Numbered from the stretch's first letter, positions 24,539 to 34,529 are shown. The stretch is 64,000 bases of DNA from Sphingomonas sp. S-NIH.Pt15_0812 (GCF_003951315.1 NZ_QLJH01000015.1:1-64000); one strand, 5' to 3'. Numbers and translations are program-made. Notes: generated by a model not told the origin, from the sequence alone.

Positions 24539-26569
24539 ATGACATCTCCGATCCGCATCGAGCATCACGACGACATCCTCGTCATCGTCTCCGACAATCC
24601 GCCGGTGAACGCGCTGGGCGCCGCCGTGCGACAGGGGTTGGAGGCCGCGGTCAAGCAGGGCGTGGCCGATACGGCCGTGAGCGCGATGGTGATCCGCTGC
24701 GACGGCCGCACCTTCTTCGCGGGAGCCGACATCACCGAGTTCGGCAAACCGCCGGTCGAGCCGATGCTGCCGGTGCTGGTCGACATGATCGAGGCGTCGA
24801 GCAAGCCGGTGGTGGCGGCGATCCACGGCACAGCGCTGGGTGGCGGATGCGAGGTCGCCCTTGGCTGCCATTACCGAGTGGCGACGCCCTCCGCGAAGCT
24901 CGGCACGCCCGAGGTCAAGCTGGGACTGTTGCCGGGGGCCGGCGGCACGCAGCGACTGCCACGTATCGCGGGCGTCCGCCTCGCCCTGGAGATGACGGCG
25001 AAGGGCGATCCCATCTCCGCAAAACAGGCACAGGAAGCGGGCCTGATCGACCGGATCGTCGGCGAGGATACCCTTGCCGCCGATGCCATCGCCTTTGCCA
25101 AGGAGGTGGCCGCCCGGCGGCCGATCCCCCGCGCCTCCGAACGCGAGGTCCAGCCGGACGCCGCCGCCGTCGAGGCGTTCCGGAAGGCGAATGGCCGCCG
25201 CTTCCGCGGCTTCGATGCGCCGGCCGCCAATATCGCCTGTGTCGAGAAGGCCGCGTCGGGCGCCAGCTTCGCCGATGGCATCGCCTTTGAACGCCAGGAG
25301 TTCATGCGGTTGATGGCCGGCACGCAATCGGCGGCGCAGCGGCACATCTTCTTTGCCGAACGTCAGGCCGCCAAGATCGACGACCTGCCCGCCGATGTGC
25401 AGCTTCGCCCGATCGCCCGGGTCGGCGTGATCGGCGCGGGGACGATGGGCGGCGGCATCGCCATGAACTTCCTGTCGGCGGGCATCCCGGTCCGTATCGT
25501 CGAGATGCAGCAGGAGGCGCTTGATCGCGGCACCGGCGTCATGCGTCGCAACTATGAGGCGAGCGCGGCCAAGGGACGGATGACGGCCGACCAGGTCGAA
25601 CGCGCCATGGGGCTGCTGACGCCGACGCTGGCCTTTGACGATCTGGCCGATTGCGACCTGATCATCGAGGCGGTGTACGAGAATATGGACGTGAAGAAGG
25701 ATATCTTCACCCGGCTCGACCGGCTCGCCAAGCCGGGTGCGATCCTCGCCTCCAACACCTCCTATCTCGACATCGACGAGATCGCCGCGGTGACGCAGCG
25801 GCCGGGCGACGTGGTGGGGATGCACTTCTTCTCGCCAGCCAATGTCATGAAGCTGCTGGAGGTGGTGCGCGGCGCGAGGACCGCGCCTGATGTGCTGGCG
25901 ACGGTGATGGCGCTCGCCAAGACGATCCGCAAGGTCGCGGTGGTGGCGGGCGTCACCTATGGCTTTATCGGCAACCGGATGCTGATGCCCCGCCAGGTCG
26001 AGGCGACCAAGCTGCTGCTGGAGGGCGCCACGCCCGAGCAGATCGACCGCGTCCATGTCGAGTTCGGGATGCCGATGGGGCCGTTCCAAATGGCCGATCT
26101 GGCCGGCGTCGATATCGGCTGGCACCGCGATCCCAGCCGGATCGAGAGTATCCGCGACGCGCTGGCCGCCGAAAATCGCTGGGGCCAGAAGACCAAGGCC
26201 GGCTTCTACGATTATGACGACCAGCGTCGCCCGTCGAACAGTCCGCGCGTCGCGGCGATCATCGAGGACTTCCGCCGCCAGTCGGGCGTCACGCCTCGGA
26301 CCATCAGCGACGAGGAGATCGTCGCGCGTACCCTCTACACCATGGTGAACGAGGGCGCGCTGATCCTGGCGGAGGGCAAGGCGCAACGCGCGTCCGATAT
26401 CGATGTGGTATGGATCTACGGCTATGGCTGGCCGGTCTATCGCGGCGGCCCGATGTTCTGGGCGCAGAGCGAGGGGCTGGACACGGTCGTGGATGGCCTG
26501 GAGCGCCACGGCTTCACCGTCGCGCCCACGCTGAAGCGCGCGGCCGAGACCGGCGGACGTTTCAAGTAA
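24539..26569 (+). CDS. bifunctional enoyl-CoA hydratase / 3-hydroxyacyl-CoA dehydrogenase
   Basis: The 676-aa protein joins two steps of fatty-acid beta-oxidation. Residues 1-190 are an enoyl-CoA hydratase/isomerase domain with the oxyanion-hole segments [10 protein letters not shown] and [18 protein letters not shown], and the catalytic region [20 protein letters not shown]. From about residue 295 the NAD-binding domain has [15 protein letters not shown], and the dehydrogenase catalytic block contains [19 protein letters not shown]. The C-terminal dimerisation domain is duplicated, as in FadB/FadJ. The order hydratase then dehydrogenase matches FadB/FadJ. No thiolase gene is adjacent in this window. 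An upstream RBS-like GGAG fits the ATG at 24539. Confidence 0.92.
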   Translation: MTSPIRIEHHDDILVIVSDNPPVNALGAAVRQGLEAAVKQGVADTAVSAMVIRCDGRTFFAGADITEFGKPPVEPMLPVLVDMIEASSKPVVAAIHGTALGGGCEVALGCHYRVATPSAKLGTPEVKLGLLPGAGGTQRLPRIAGVRLALEMTAKGDPISAKQAQEAGLIDRIVGEDTLAADAIAFAKEVAARRPIPRASEREVQPDAAAVEAFRKANGRRFRGFDAPAANIACVEKAASGASFADGIAFERQEFMRLMAGTQSAAQRHIFFAERQAAKIDDLPADVQLRPIARVGVIGAGTMGGGIAMNFLSAGIPVRIVEMQQEALDRGTGVMRRNYEASAAKGRMTADQVERAMGLLTPTLAFDDLADCDLIIEAVYENMDVKKDIFTRLDRLAKPGAILASNTSYLDIDEIAAVTQRPGDVVGMHFFSPANVMKLLEVVRGARTAPDVLATVMALAKTIRKVAVVAGVTYGFIGNRMLMPRQVEATKLLLEGATPEQIDRVHVEFGMPMGPFQMADLAGVDIGWHRDPSRIESIRDALAAENRWGQKTKAGFYDYDDQRRPSNSPRVAAIIEDFRRQSGVTPRTISDEEIVARTLYTMVNEGALILAEGKAQRASDIDVVWIYGYGWPVYRGGPMFWAQSEGLDTVVDGLERHGFTVAPTLKRAAETGGRFK

Positions 26570-26604
26570 CCCGACCGCCAGCACCCGATAAGAGGAGAGA
26601 GAGG

Positions 26605-27795
26605 ATGGCCGATCAGGCAGCGGCGGACTTCCGCCAGGAAACGCGCGCATGGCTGGAGGAGAATTGCCCGGCTGCGATGCGTCGGCCGATCCGGTCGGAA
26701 TCGGATGTCTGCTGGGGCGGGCGGCGCTACGTCCCCTCCTGCCCCGAGCAGAAGCTGTGGCTCGACCGGATGGCGGAGCGCGGCTGGACGGTACCCGATT
26801 GGCCGACCGACTATGGGGGCGGCGGTCTGTCGCCCGCCGAAACCAAGATCCTGCGCGAGGAGATGAAGGCGATCGGCGCACGGTCGCCGCTCAACAGCTT
26901 CGGCATCTCGATGCTCGGCCCGGCGCTTCTCAAATATGGCAGCGAGGCGCAGAAGCTGGAGCATCTTCCCCGCATCGCCCGCGGCGAAATCCGCTGGTGC
27001 CAAGGCTATTCGGAGCCCAATGCCGGGTCCGATCTCGCCAGCCTCGCGGCCTGGGCGGAGGATGGCGGCGATCATTATGTCGTCAGCGGGCAGAAGGTCT
27101 GGACCAGCTATGCCGACCAGGCCGACTGGATCTTCTGCCTGGTCCGTACCTCGAAACAGTCGAAGCAGGGCGGGATCAGCTTCGTCTTGTTCGACATGGC
27201 GTCGGAGGGTGTTTCGACCCGGCCGATCCTGCTGATTTCCGGCAATAGCCCGTTCTGCGAAACCTTCTTCGACCAGGTGAAGGTGCCCAAGGCCAACCGG
27301 GTGCATGACGAGAACAAGGGCTGGGACGTCGCCAAATATCTCCTCGGCCATGAGCGCGAGATGATCTCCGGCATGGGCCTTGGCGAGGGCGGCCGCGACA
27401 CGCTGGTCGCGGATGCGCTGGCGACGATCGGGACGGATGCGACTGGCCGCCTCGCCGATCCGCTGCTGCGCAGCGACATGGCCCGGTTCCAGATACGCGC
27501 TCGCGCCTTCGCCGCCATGTCGGAACGCTTCCTCGACGAACTGAAGGCGGGACGCGCGCACCCCGCCCAGCCATCGATGATGAAATATTACGGCACGGAG
27601 CTCAACAAGGACCGCCACGAACTGCACATGGCCGCCGGCGGCTCGGACGCGCTGGAATGGGAAAGCGAGGCGTCGCGGGGCGGCGCGTCCGCCCGCGCCT
27701 GGTTGCGGACCAAGGCCAACTCGATCGAGGGCGGTACGTCTGAAATCCAGCTCAACATCATCGCCAAGCGCATTCTCGACCTGCCCGGCGCCTGA
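26605..27795 (+). CDS. acyl-CoA dehydrogenase
   Basis: With the ATG at 26605, after a strong purine-rich RBS (AGAGGAGAGAGAGG), the protein has 396 residues. It is an FAD-dependent acyl-CoA dehydrogenase that introduces the first double bond in beta-oxidation. The family segments are WCQGYSEPNAGSDLASL in the middle domain, a GQKVWTSYA segment, the ESEASRGGASARAWLRT stretch, and the final EGGTSEIQLNIIAKRIL. The N-terminal ENCPAAMRRP marks the subgroup with a longer N-terminus, often used on steroid or branched-chain substrates. It lies 35 bp after the FadB-like gene and 25 bp before a second dehydrogenase, and heterotetramers of such pairs are known in actinobacteria. Confidence 0.92.
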   Translation: MADQAAADFRQETRAWLEENCPAAMRRPIRSESDVCWGGRRYVPSCPEQKLWLDRMAERGWTVPDWPTDYGGGGLSPAETKILREEMKAIGARSPLNSFGISMLGPALLKYGSEAQKLEHLPRIARGEIRWCQGYSEPNAGSDLASLAAWAEDGGDHYVVSGQKVWTSYADQADWIFCLVRTSKQSKQGGISFVLFDMASEGVSTRPILLISGNSPFCETFFDQVKVPKANRVHDENKGWDVAKYLLGHEREMISGMGLGEGGRDTLVADALATIGTDATGRLADPLLRSDMARFQIRARAFAAMSERFLDELKAGRAHPAQPSMMKYYGTELNKDRHELHMAAGGSDALEWESEASRGGASARAWLRTKANSIEGGTSEIQLNIIAKRILDLPGA

Positions 27796-27819
27796 CCCCT
27801 TTCTTCAGCGAGTATCGCC

Positions 27820-28947
27820 ATGCCGCTCTTCCTCGACGACGAACAGACCATGTTGCGCGACACAGCGCGCGACTTCATCGCCGACACCGCGCCCGTGGCG
27901 CACATGCGGACCCTTCGGGACACGGATGACTCCACCGGCTTTTCCCGAGTCCTGTGGAAACAGTTCGCCGAGATGGGCTTCACCGGCATCCTGATCGGTG
28001 AAGACCAGGGCGGTCTGGGCCTCGGCCATGTCGAGGCGGGGATCGTGCTGGAGGAGATCGGCCGCAACCTGACCCCCTCCCCCTTCCTGACCACGGCGGT
28101 TGCGGCGGTCGAGGTGCTGCGCGGCACGGCGCAGGCCGATCGCTGGTTTCCCGGCATTCTCTCGGGCGAAACGGTCGCCGCGCTGGCGATCGATGAGACG
28201 GCCAAGCATCGCGATGCCATCGGCCTGCGCGCGGAACGGGCTGGAAACGGCTTTCGGCTGTCCGGCACCAAGCGTTTCGTCGCCCACGGCCATGTCGCCG
28301 ACCTGCTGATCGTGGCGGCCCGCACCGCCGGCGCACCGGACGATCGGGAGGGCGTCACCCTCTTCGCCGTGCCCCGCGACATGAGCGGAATGACCGTCCG
28401 GCCCGAACGGCTGGCGGATGCCGGCTTCGCCGCGACCGTGACCTTCGCGGATGCGACGCTGGACGGCGATGCGGTGCTGGGGGAGGTGGATGGCGGACGG
28501 GCGATCCTCGACCGACTGCTGCGTGCCGGGCGGACCGGGGTCGCGGCGGAATCGCTGGGGGTCGGCACTGGCGCCATGGCGATGACGATCGGCTATCTAA
28601 AGGATCGCAAGCAATTCGGCGCACCGATCGGGAGCTTCCAGGCGCTCCAGCACCGTGCCGCGCATCTCTATGCCGAAATGGAAGTGGCGCGCGCCGCCGT
28701 GCTGAAGGCGCAGCAACTGCTCGATGCCGACGCCGATGGGGCGGAGGCGGCGGTGTCGGTGGCCAAGGCGATGACCGCGATGGCGACCACGCTGGCGGTC
28801 AACGAGGGCGTGCAGATGCACGGCGGCATCGGCATGACCGACGCCTATGACATCGGCTTCTACATGAAGCGGGCGCGGGTGCTGGCGGAGCTGTGGGGCG
28901 ATGCCGGTTTCCATGCCGACCGGCTGGCGGTCGCCGCCGGTTATTGA
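27820..28947 (+). CDS. acyl-CoA dehydrogenase (second of a pair)
   Basis: The 375-aa protein belongs to the acyl-CoA dehydrogenase family but is more divergent than its neighbour. It opens with DDEQTMLRDTARDFIADTAP, and the flavin-binding region shows LAIDETAKHRDAIG followed by an FRLSGTKRFVAHGHVADLLIVAA segment. The C-terminus has RKQFGAPIGSFQALQHRAAHLYAEME and MHGGIGMTDAYDIGFYMKRARVL. The usual catalytic base position (E in EGxxxI) is replaced here by the GGIGMTD pattern. Pairing with the first dehydrogenase suggests an alpha/beta heteromeric enzyme. The stop is 9 bp from that of the convergent BLUF gene. Confidence 0.9.
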   Translation: MPLFLDDEQTMLRDTARDFIADTAPVAHMRTLRDTDDSTGFSRVLWKQFAEMGFTGILIGEDQGGLGLGHVEAGIVLEEIGRNLTPSPFLTTAVAAVEVLRGTAQADRWFPGILSGETVAALAIDETAKHRDAIGLRAERAGNGFRLSGTKRFVAHGHVADLLIVAARTAGAPDDREGVTLFAVPRDMSGMTVRPERLADAGFAATVTFADATLDGDAVLGEVDGGRAILDRLLRAGRTGVAAESLGVGTGAMAMTIGYLKDRKQFGAPIGSFQALQHRAAHLYAEMEVARAAVLKAQQLLDADADGAEAAVSVAKAMTAMATTLAVNEGVQMHGGIGMTDAYDIGFYMKRARVLAELWGDAGFHADRLAVAAGY

Positions 28948-28956
28948 TCGATCCGG

Positions 28957-29349
28957 TCAGGCGGGGTCGAAGAACCGGGCGACCTCGCCGTCCGTGTTGC
29001 GCAACAGGCCGCGCAGCCGCAGCAGCGCGTCCTCCGGCCGGTCCCCCGGCTCCCCCGCCATCGCCCAGTCGCCGAACTGGCGTTCCGCCGCCGGCTCGTC
29101 TTCCAGGATGGTAATCCCGGCATGGCGCGGATCGCCGGCGATCCGGTCGAACGTACCCGCGACGCTGTCCGGCGGCCCTTCGAGCAGTTGCAGATATCGG
29201 TCGCCCTGTATCCACAAGATGCCGGAAACGCCGTCCAGGCCGTTGTTTCGGCGTGACGCGGCCAGGATCGACTGGTGATCGTCGCGCAGGTTGCTACCCG
29301 TCGCGCGACTGGAATAGATGATGCGGCGGACCCGCTCGGCCTGACTCAT
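28957..29349 (-). CDS. BLUF-domain blue-light photoreceptor
   Basis: The 130-aa protein is a stand-alone BLUF domain that binds FAD and responds to blue light. The photocycle residues are visible: Y12 in IIYSSRA, N36 in RRNN, Q54 in YLQLLEG and W95 in FGDWAMA, matching the Tyr/Asn/Gln/Trp set of AppA-type domains. A short C-terminal helical tail (PEDALLRLRGLLRNTDGEVARFF) follows, as in short BLUF proteins that signal by protein-protein contact. It is divergent from the LOV kinase gene with a 143-bp shared upstream region. Its partner is unknown; the adjacent kinase is a candidate. A second BLUF protein lies at 56731. Confidence 0.9.
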   Translation of the reverse strand: MSQAERVRRIIYSSRATGSNLRDDHQSILAASRRNNGLDGVSGILWIQGDRYLQLLEGPPDSVAGTFDRIAGDPRHAGITILEDEPAAERQFGDWAMAGEPGDRPEDALLRLRGLLRNTDGEVARFFDPA

Positions 29350-29419
29350 GATCCTGATGTAGGGAAAGTGTGCGACGGTTGGAAGACATTGGCGACCATG
29401 ACGTGGGCGTCCTCCAAGT

Positions 29420-29445
29420 GGAACCCGATCGAGGGCCTATGCGTC
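29420..29445 (+). promoter_or_regulatory. possible EcfG-type (general stress response) promoter
   Basis: GGAAC at 29420-29424 is followed after 17 bp by CGTC at 29442-29445, close to the GGAAC-N16/17-CGTT consensus of EcfG sigma factors of alphaproteobacteria. It lies about 50 bp upstream of the LOV kinase start and points toward it. One base of the -10 element deviates, so the assignment is tentative. Confidence 0.35.
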
Positions 29446-29492
29446 GTTCCCCCAGCGCAATAATCCTAGATTAACAAGGCGAAGGGAACCCC

Positions 29493-31286
29493 TTGCAGAA
29501 GCCGGACAGTCCCGCCAACCCAGCCTCCATGGCGAATGATGGTGCTGCTCAGGGTCCGGATACACATGTCGATCGTGATCCGACCGGTCTTGCGGCCGGC
29601 CGGCCGGCGGATGGCGCGATGGACACGGGCGACAGCGAGCCCATCGAGCGGCCCGGCCTGCACCATTGGCGCGAGAGCACGATCACCGATGCCGATCTGA
29701 ACGATCGCGGCGGCGTGTTCTTCGCCGCGATCGAGATGACGCGGATGCCGATGATCCTGACCGATCCGAACCAGGACGACAATCCGATCGTCTTCGCCAA
29801 CAAGGCGTTCCTCGACCTCACCGGCTATGAGGAAGCGGAGGTGCTGGGACGCAATTGCCGTTTCCTCCAGGGTGCGCAGACCGATCGCAACGCCGTGGCG
29901 GAACTGCGCGATGCCGTCGATGCACGGTCGGCGATCGCCTTGGAACTGCTCAATTATCGCCGCGACGGGTCGCCATTCTGGAACGCCGTGTTCATCGGTC
30001 CGGTATATGACAGGGCCGGCGACCTGCGCTATTTCTTCGCCAGCCAGCTCGACGTCACCCGCCGCCGCAATTCCGAGCAGAGCTATCGCCAGGCGCAGAA
30101 GATGGAGTCGATCGGCCAGCTCACCGCTGGTCTGGCGCATGACTTCAACAATCTGTTGCAGGTGGTGAACGGCAATCTCGAGCTCGTCTCGGCGGTCGCC
30201 GACAATCCCGAGCGGGTGAAGCGCTACGCCGCCGCCGCCCAGTCGGCCGCCGAGCGCGGGGCGAAGCTGACCCGCCAGCTGCTGGCCTTCGCGCGCAAGA
30301 CCCGGTTGGAGCCGCGTCCGCTCGATCTCGCGACGCTGGTGGGCGAGTTCTCCGACCTGATCGAGACCTCGGTCAACGGGCAGGTCGATATCCATCTTCA
30401 TTTGAACCCCGATCTGCCCAATGTGGTCGTCGATCCGGACCAGCTCGAAATGGCCTTGCTCAACATCGTCAACAATGCGCGCGACGCGATGCCCGATGGC
30501 GGTCCGGTGACGATCGCCACGGAGCGGCGCACGCTGGAGGAGGAGACCGCGGGCGACCTGACCCCAGGCGATTATGTCGTGCTGAGCATCGCCGACCAGG
30601 GGCACGGCATGTCGGCCGCGACGCTGGAACGCTCGACCGAGCCCTTCTTCACCACCAAGGGTGTCGGCAAGGGCACCGGGCTCGGCCTGGCCATGGCGAG
30701 CGGTTTCGCGCGCCAGTCCGGCGGCCGTTTGGAAATCCAGAGCGCGATCGGCGATGGCACGACGATCCGGCTGCTGTTCCCGGCCATGCCGGCGCATCAC
30801 CGCTCGGCCGATACGCCGCGCCATGTGCCGGCGGTCGCCCTGCCGGCGGATGACGGTACCCCGCCCCATGTCCTGGTCGTGGAGGACAATGAAGAGGTGC
30901 TTGCGGTCGCGCAGGAGATATTGAAGGGAGCCGGCTATGTCGTGTCGACGGCGCTGAGCGGTGACGAGGCGCTTCGCTTCTTCGAGGAGACGCATGACAC
31001 GAAGAGGATCGACCTGCTGTTCACCGACCTGGTCATGCCGGGTGGCATGAACGGTCTTTCCCTGGGTGACGCCGTTTCCAAGCGGGATGCCAGCGTGTCG
31101 GTGCTGATGACGACCGGCTATAACGAGGAACTGGTGGCGGACGGTGCACGCGCCCGCGCGAATGACGTGCTGAGCAAGCCCTATCGCCGTTCGGAACTTC
31201 TCGATCGCGTGCGTCAGGCGCTCAATCGCGGTGGTGAAGGGCGCGCGCGTCGGCGACAGTCGGATTTCGGCTCGGTCCAAGCCTGA
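29493..31286 (+). CDS. LOV-domain hybrid histidine kinase with C-terminal receiver
   Basis: The 597-aa protein combines a LOV photosensor (about residues 75-195) with a histidine kinase and a response-regulator receiver. The LOV core has GRNCRFLQG with the photoactive cysteine C122 that forms an adduct with FMN. Phosphorylation is on H216 in GLAHDFNN, followed by a complete HATPase (NNARDAMP, DQGHGMS, GTGLGLAMASGFA). The receiver (about residues 465-590) has the phosphoacceptor D512 in LLFTDLVMPGG. No membrane helix is present, so it is soluble. The start is taken as the TTG at 29493, which has GAAGGG at a good distance; the ATG at 29529 would remove 12 residues without touching a domain. It adjoins a BLUF gene and a glycosyltransferase operon. 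Confidence 0.9.
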   Translation: MQKPDSPANPASMANDGAAQGPDTHVDRDPTGLAAGRPADGAMDTGDSEPIERPGLHHWRESTITDADLNDRGGVFFAAIEMTRMPMILTDPNQDDNPIVFANKAFLDLTGYEEAEVLGRNCRFLQGAQTDRNAVAELRDAVDARSAIALELLNYRRDGSPFWNAVFIGPVYDRAGDLRYFFASQLDVTRRRNSEQSYRQAQKMESIGQLTAGLAHDFNNLLQVVNGNLELVSAVADNPERVKRYAAAAQSAAERGAKLTRQLLAFARKTRLEPRPLDLATLVGEFSDLIETSVNGQVDIHLHLNPDLPNVVVDPDQLEMALLNIVNNARDAMPDGGPVTIATERRTLEEETAGDLTPGDYVVLSIADQGHGMSAATLERSTEPFFTTKGVGKGTGLGLAMASGFARQSGGRLEIQSAIGDGTTIRLLFPAMPAHHRSADTPRHVPAVALPADDGTPPHVLVVEDNEEVLAVAQEILKGAGYVVSTALSGDEALRFFEETHDTKRIDLLFTDLVMPGGMNGLSLGDAVSKRDASVSVLMTTGYNEELVADGARARANDVLSKPYRRSELLDRVRQALNRGGEGRARRRQSDFGSVQA

Positions 31287-31374
31287 TCGCACGAAAAAGT
31301 AACGCGGGTAAACAAGCGCTTGGACCTTTGTACCTGGTTAATACGTTACGAAGCGGCAACAAAAGGGAGCCGCC

Positions 31375-33387
31375 TTGTATATCCTGCATCTCGCGCTTGG
31401 CGGCTGCCTGAAGGCCCCTCCCGTCCAGTTCGGAGTAACAGCGGATACGGGCGGGCATATCGCCTATGTATTGGATGCGGCCTCATACCAGGCATGCCGC
31501 CCGGATATCGATCGAGTGGAGATCGTCACTCGCCGGTTCGACGATGAGCGTTTCGACCCGGTGCACGCGGAGTCGCGCGAAGACGTCGCGCCCGGACTGA
31601 CCATCGTCCGCATCGGTACGGGGCGGAGTCGTTATCTGGAGAAGGAAGCCCTGGCGGCCGACCTTCCGGACTTCATCCACGCCTTCTGTGAGCATCTGGC
31701 CTCGCAGGACGAACGCCCGGATGTGATCCATGCGCATTTCGCCGATGCGGCGGCGGTCGCGATGGCCGTGCAGCGTCGCTTCGGCATTCCCTTCGTCTAC
31801 ACGCCGCATGCGCTCGGCATCGACAAGCGCGCGCATCAAATCCAGTGCGACGGGCTGGAGGCCCGGATCGAGGCGGAACGATGCGCGATCAAGGCCGCAG
31901 CGGCCATCATCGTCTCCACCCGCGAAGAAGCCAGCCGCCAGGTCGGTGGCTATCGCGTGCCGGTCGGCGACCGCGTCCGGTGCGTGCCGCCGGGCGTGAC
32001 CACCCTTCATCAGGCCGCGCGATCGGACACGATGGCCGATCGGCTGGGGGACTGGTTCGACCGACCCGAGAAGCCGCTGATCTTCGCGGTGGCCCGGCCG
32101 GTCGCGAAGAAGAACCTGGCGGCGTTGGTCCGTGCCTTTGTCGACGATCCCGGTCTGCGCCAGGGCGCCAATCTGCTGATCCTGGCCGGACAACACGACC
32201 GCGCCGGACCGGAGGAGCAAGGCGTCCTGAGCGAACTTCATGCGCTGGCGGCGGATAGCCGCCTCCAAGGCCGCATCGCCTTGCCCCCGGCGCATGACGG
32301 AACGGACGTCGCGGCGCTGTACGAGCGGGCAGCCGCAGGCGGCGTGTTCGTCAATCCCGCCCTTCATGAACCTTTCGGCCTCACCCTGATCGAGGCCGCT
32401 GCCGCCGGCGTGCCGGTGGTCGCCACCTGCAACGGCGGCCCGGCGGAGATCGTTTCGACGATCGGTCACGGCGTGCTGATCGATCCGCGCGATCCTGCCG
32501 GGATCGCACAGGCTATCAAGGGGATCATCGACGATCCCGCCCGTCATGCCGCGCTTTCCGCTGCGGGGCGACAGGGCGTGGCCGCCTATGACTGGAGGCG
32601 CTATGCCCAGGACTCGACGGCGATCTATCGATCGGTCGGGCAGCCCCGACTGCTGGTGTGCGATATCGACAACACGCTGACCGGCTGTCCGACCGGTGCG
32701 CGGGCGTTCGCCGACTGGCGCTCGGGCTCTCCCCTGCCCTTCGTGGTCGCGACCGGACGGGACTTTGCGGCGGCGCAAGCGATCCTGGACGATTGGGGGC
32801 TGCCCCAGCCCGACGCCTATATTACCGATGTGGGCACCCGGATGATGCTGGCGGACACCAGCGGCAAGTGGCGCGAATGCCGCGTCTATGCTCGCGCGCT
32901 CGACCAGGACTGGGACCAGGCGGCGGTGGCGGACGTGCTTGCCGGCCTGAACCTGACGCCGCAGCCGGCGGCGACCGCCGGTCCCCACAAGATCAGCTTC
33001 TTCGGCAAGGCGGAGGACGCCGCGCGCATCGATTGCGCCTTGACCGAAGCCGGCCTCCCGGCGCGGGTGATCTTCTCGCATGGGCGCCTGATCGACGTGA
33101 TCGCACCCCATGGCGGCAAAGCGGAGGCGGTCGCCGCCTATGCCGGCCGCTATGGCTGGTCGCTGGCGCATTGTGTCGCGGCCGGGGACAGCGGCAACGA
33201 CAGCGACATGCTGGCGGCGTGCGGCCACGCCATATTGGTGGGGAACGCCAGCGACGAACTCGCCCATCTGCCATCCAGGCCCGGCCTGTATCGGAGTGCC
33301 GCCCATCATGCCGGCGGGGTGCTGGAAGGCTTGACCCGATTGGGACTGGCCAGGGCCCTGACGGCCGACGCGGCGGTGGCGGCATGA
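31375..33387 (+). CDS. sucrose-phosphate-synthase-like glycosyltransferase fused to HAD sugar phosphatase
   Basis: The 670-aa protein has two halves. Residues 1-425 are a GT4 family domain with the nucleotide-sugar site PALHEPFGLTLIEAAAAG (E-x7-E) and the sugar-phosphate-binding loop ADTGGHIAYVL, typical of sucrose-phosphate synthases. From D430 a HAD phosphatase domain begins with LVCDIDNTLTG (D430 and D432), followed by VVATGRDF, HGGKAEAVAAY and VAAGDSGNDSDML. The fused form would make a sugar phosphate and dephosphorylate it in one polypeptide. Possible products are sucrose or mannosylfructose (the latter made by separate MfpsA and MfpsB in Agrobacterium); the sequence does not decide. The start is a TTG with GGGAG upstream. 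The stop overlaps the next gene (ATGA). Confidence 0.85.
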   Translation: MYILHLALGGCLKAPPVQFGVTADTGGHIAYVLDAASYQACRPDIDRVEIVTRRFDDERFDPVHAESREDVAPGLTIVRIGTGRSRYLEKEALAADLPDFIHAFCEHLASQDERPDVIHAHFADAAAVAMAVQRRFGIPFVYTPHALGIDKRAHQIQCDGLEARIEAERCAIKAAAAIIVSTREEASRQVGGYRVPVGDRVRCVPPGVTTLHQAARSDTMADRLGDWFDRPEKPLIFAVARPVAKKNLAALVRAFVDDPGLRQGANLLILAGQHDRAGPEEQGVLSELHALAADSRLQGRIALPPAHDGTDVAALYERAAAGGVFVNPALHEPFGLTLIEAAAAGVPVVATCNGGPAEIVSTIGHGVLIDPRDPAGIAQAIKGIIDDPARHAALSAAGRQGVAAYDWRRYAQDSTAIYRSVGQPRLLVCDIDNTLTGCPTGARAFADWRSGSPLPFVVATGRDFAAAQAILDDWGLPQPDAYITDVGTRMMLADTSGKWRECRVYARALDQDWDQAAVADVLAGLNLTPQPAATAGPHKISFFGKAEDAARIDCALTEAGLPARVIFSHGRLIDVIAPHGGKAEAVAAYAGRYGWSLAHCVAAGDSGNDSDMLAACGHAILVGNASDELAHLPSRPGLYRSAAHHAGGVLEGLTRLGLARALTADAAVAA

Positions 33388-34529
33388 CGCGTCCCTTCGG
33401 CTATTTCGTCCATCATCAGGGACGCGGCCATGCCGAGCGCTGCGCGGCAATTGCGCGGGCGCTACCGTCGTCGCGGCCCATGACCGTGTTCAGCGCGCGC
33501 GACGATATCTTCGGCCCCCTGCCGCCCCAGGTCGAGGTCGTCCGCATCCCGTCCCTGTTCGAGCCCTCGGGCGGGGAAAGCGACTCGATGGACTGGGTGC
33601 CGACGCCCCGGACCCTGCATTGCGCGCCGCTCGGCTGGCCCGGCATCCGCCAGGCGATGGCGACGATCAGTGGCTGGTTCGCCAGCGCCGAACCCGCCCT
33701 GATGATCTGCGACGTCTCCGCCGAGATCGCGCAGCTTGCCCGGATCTGTTCGGTGCCGCACGTCAAGGTGCTGCAACATGGCGACCGGGGCGATCCCGGC
33801 CATGTCGCCGCCTATGACGGCGCGGCCGGCCTGCTCGCCCCCTTCCATGCCGATCTCGCCCAGCCGGAATGGGATGCGGCGATGCGGGGCAAGACCTGCT
33901 TCGCCGGCGGCCTGGGGGTCGACACCCGCGTCGTCGAGCGCGAGGTGGCGCGTCAGCGCATCGGGGTCGATGCGGACGCGGAACTGATACTGGTCGTCTC
34001 GGGCGGTGGGGGTCAGGGGTTCGCCCAGGCCCCGTTGGGGGTGGGCGCCCGGTCGCGGCCCGATGCGCGCTGGATCACGATCGGGACGGTGCAGCGCGAC
34101 TGGCATGCGACCGAGCCCGCCAATATCGAGCATCGCGGCTGGGTGGACAACGCCGCCGACCATATCGCCGCCGCCGACATCGTCATCGCCTCCACCGGCA
34201 ACACCACCTGCCAGCAGATCCTGGCCGCCGGTCGGCCATGGCTGGCCGTGCCGGAATGGCGCTATTTCGACGAGCAGCACCGCAAGGCGGAAGCCCTGGC
34301 GCGGGCAGGCGTGGCGACGGTTCGACCGCATCTGCCCTCCTCGGCGCAGGGCTGGACCGCCGCTTTCGCCGAGACGCTGGCCGACCATCACCCCATCGCC
34401 CAGCGCGCGATGATCGACGACCATCCCGCCGATCGCGTCGCCCTGTGGCTCGAAACCCTTTCCGCGCGTTTGTGGACCCCGAGGACGCTCAGCGCCCCCC
34501 TATCGACCATGGAGCCGCCCATCCTATGA
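33384..34529 (+). CDS. MurG-like (GT28-type) glycosyltransferase
   Basis: The 381-aa protein starts at an ATGA overlap with the SPS-like gene. The N-terminus FGYFVHHQGRGHAERCAAIARAL matches the acceptor-domain loop of GT28 proteins such as MurG and related transferases. The C-terminal part has HRGWVDNAADHIAAADIVIASTGNTTCQQILAAGRPWLAVP, the donor-binding loop with ASTG and the glutamine pair. It has no membrane segment. The acceptor is unknown. It is the second of four overlapping genes, so it probably extends or modifies the product of the first enzyme, or acts in a linked glycan pathway. A role in peptidoglycan synthesis is unlikely, because the dcw cluster genes are absent. Confidence 0.8.
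   Translation: MTRPFGYFVHHQGRGHAERCAAIARALPSSRPMTVFSARDDIFGPLPPQVEVVRIPSLFEPSGGESDSMDWVPTPRTLHCAPLGWPGIRQAMATISGWFASAEPALMICDVSAEIAQLARICSVPHVKVLQHGDRGDPGHVAAYDGAAGLLAPFHADLAQPEWDAAMRGKTCFAGGLGVDTRVVEREVARQRIGVDADAELILVVSGGGGQGFAQAPLGVGARSRPDARWITIGTVQRDWHATEPANIEHRGWVDNAADHIAAADIVIASTGNTTCQQILAAGRPWLAVPEWRYFDEQHRKAEALARAGVATVRPHLPSSAQGWTAAFAETLADHHPIAQRAMIDDHPADRVALWLETLSARLWTPRTLSAPLSTMEPPIL

Noticed and set aside
24374..26881. 835-aa frame opposite the FadB-like gene
   Set aside because: The translation is rich in Arg, His and Asp with no domain, and lies opposite a clearly recognised gene. High-GC coding DNA often leaves the opposite frame open.
29466..33450. Two long minus-strand frames (608 and 655 aa) opposite the LOV kinase and the SPS-like gene
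   Set aside because: Both lack recognisable motifs and follow exactly the extent of the well-supported plus-strand genes.
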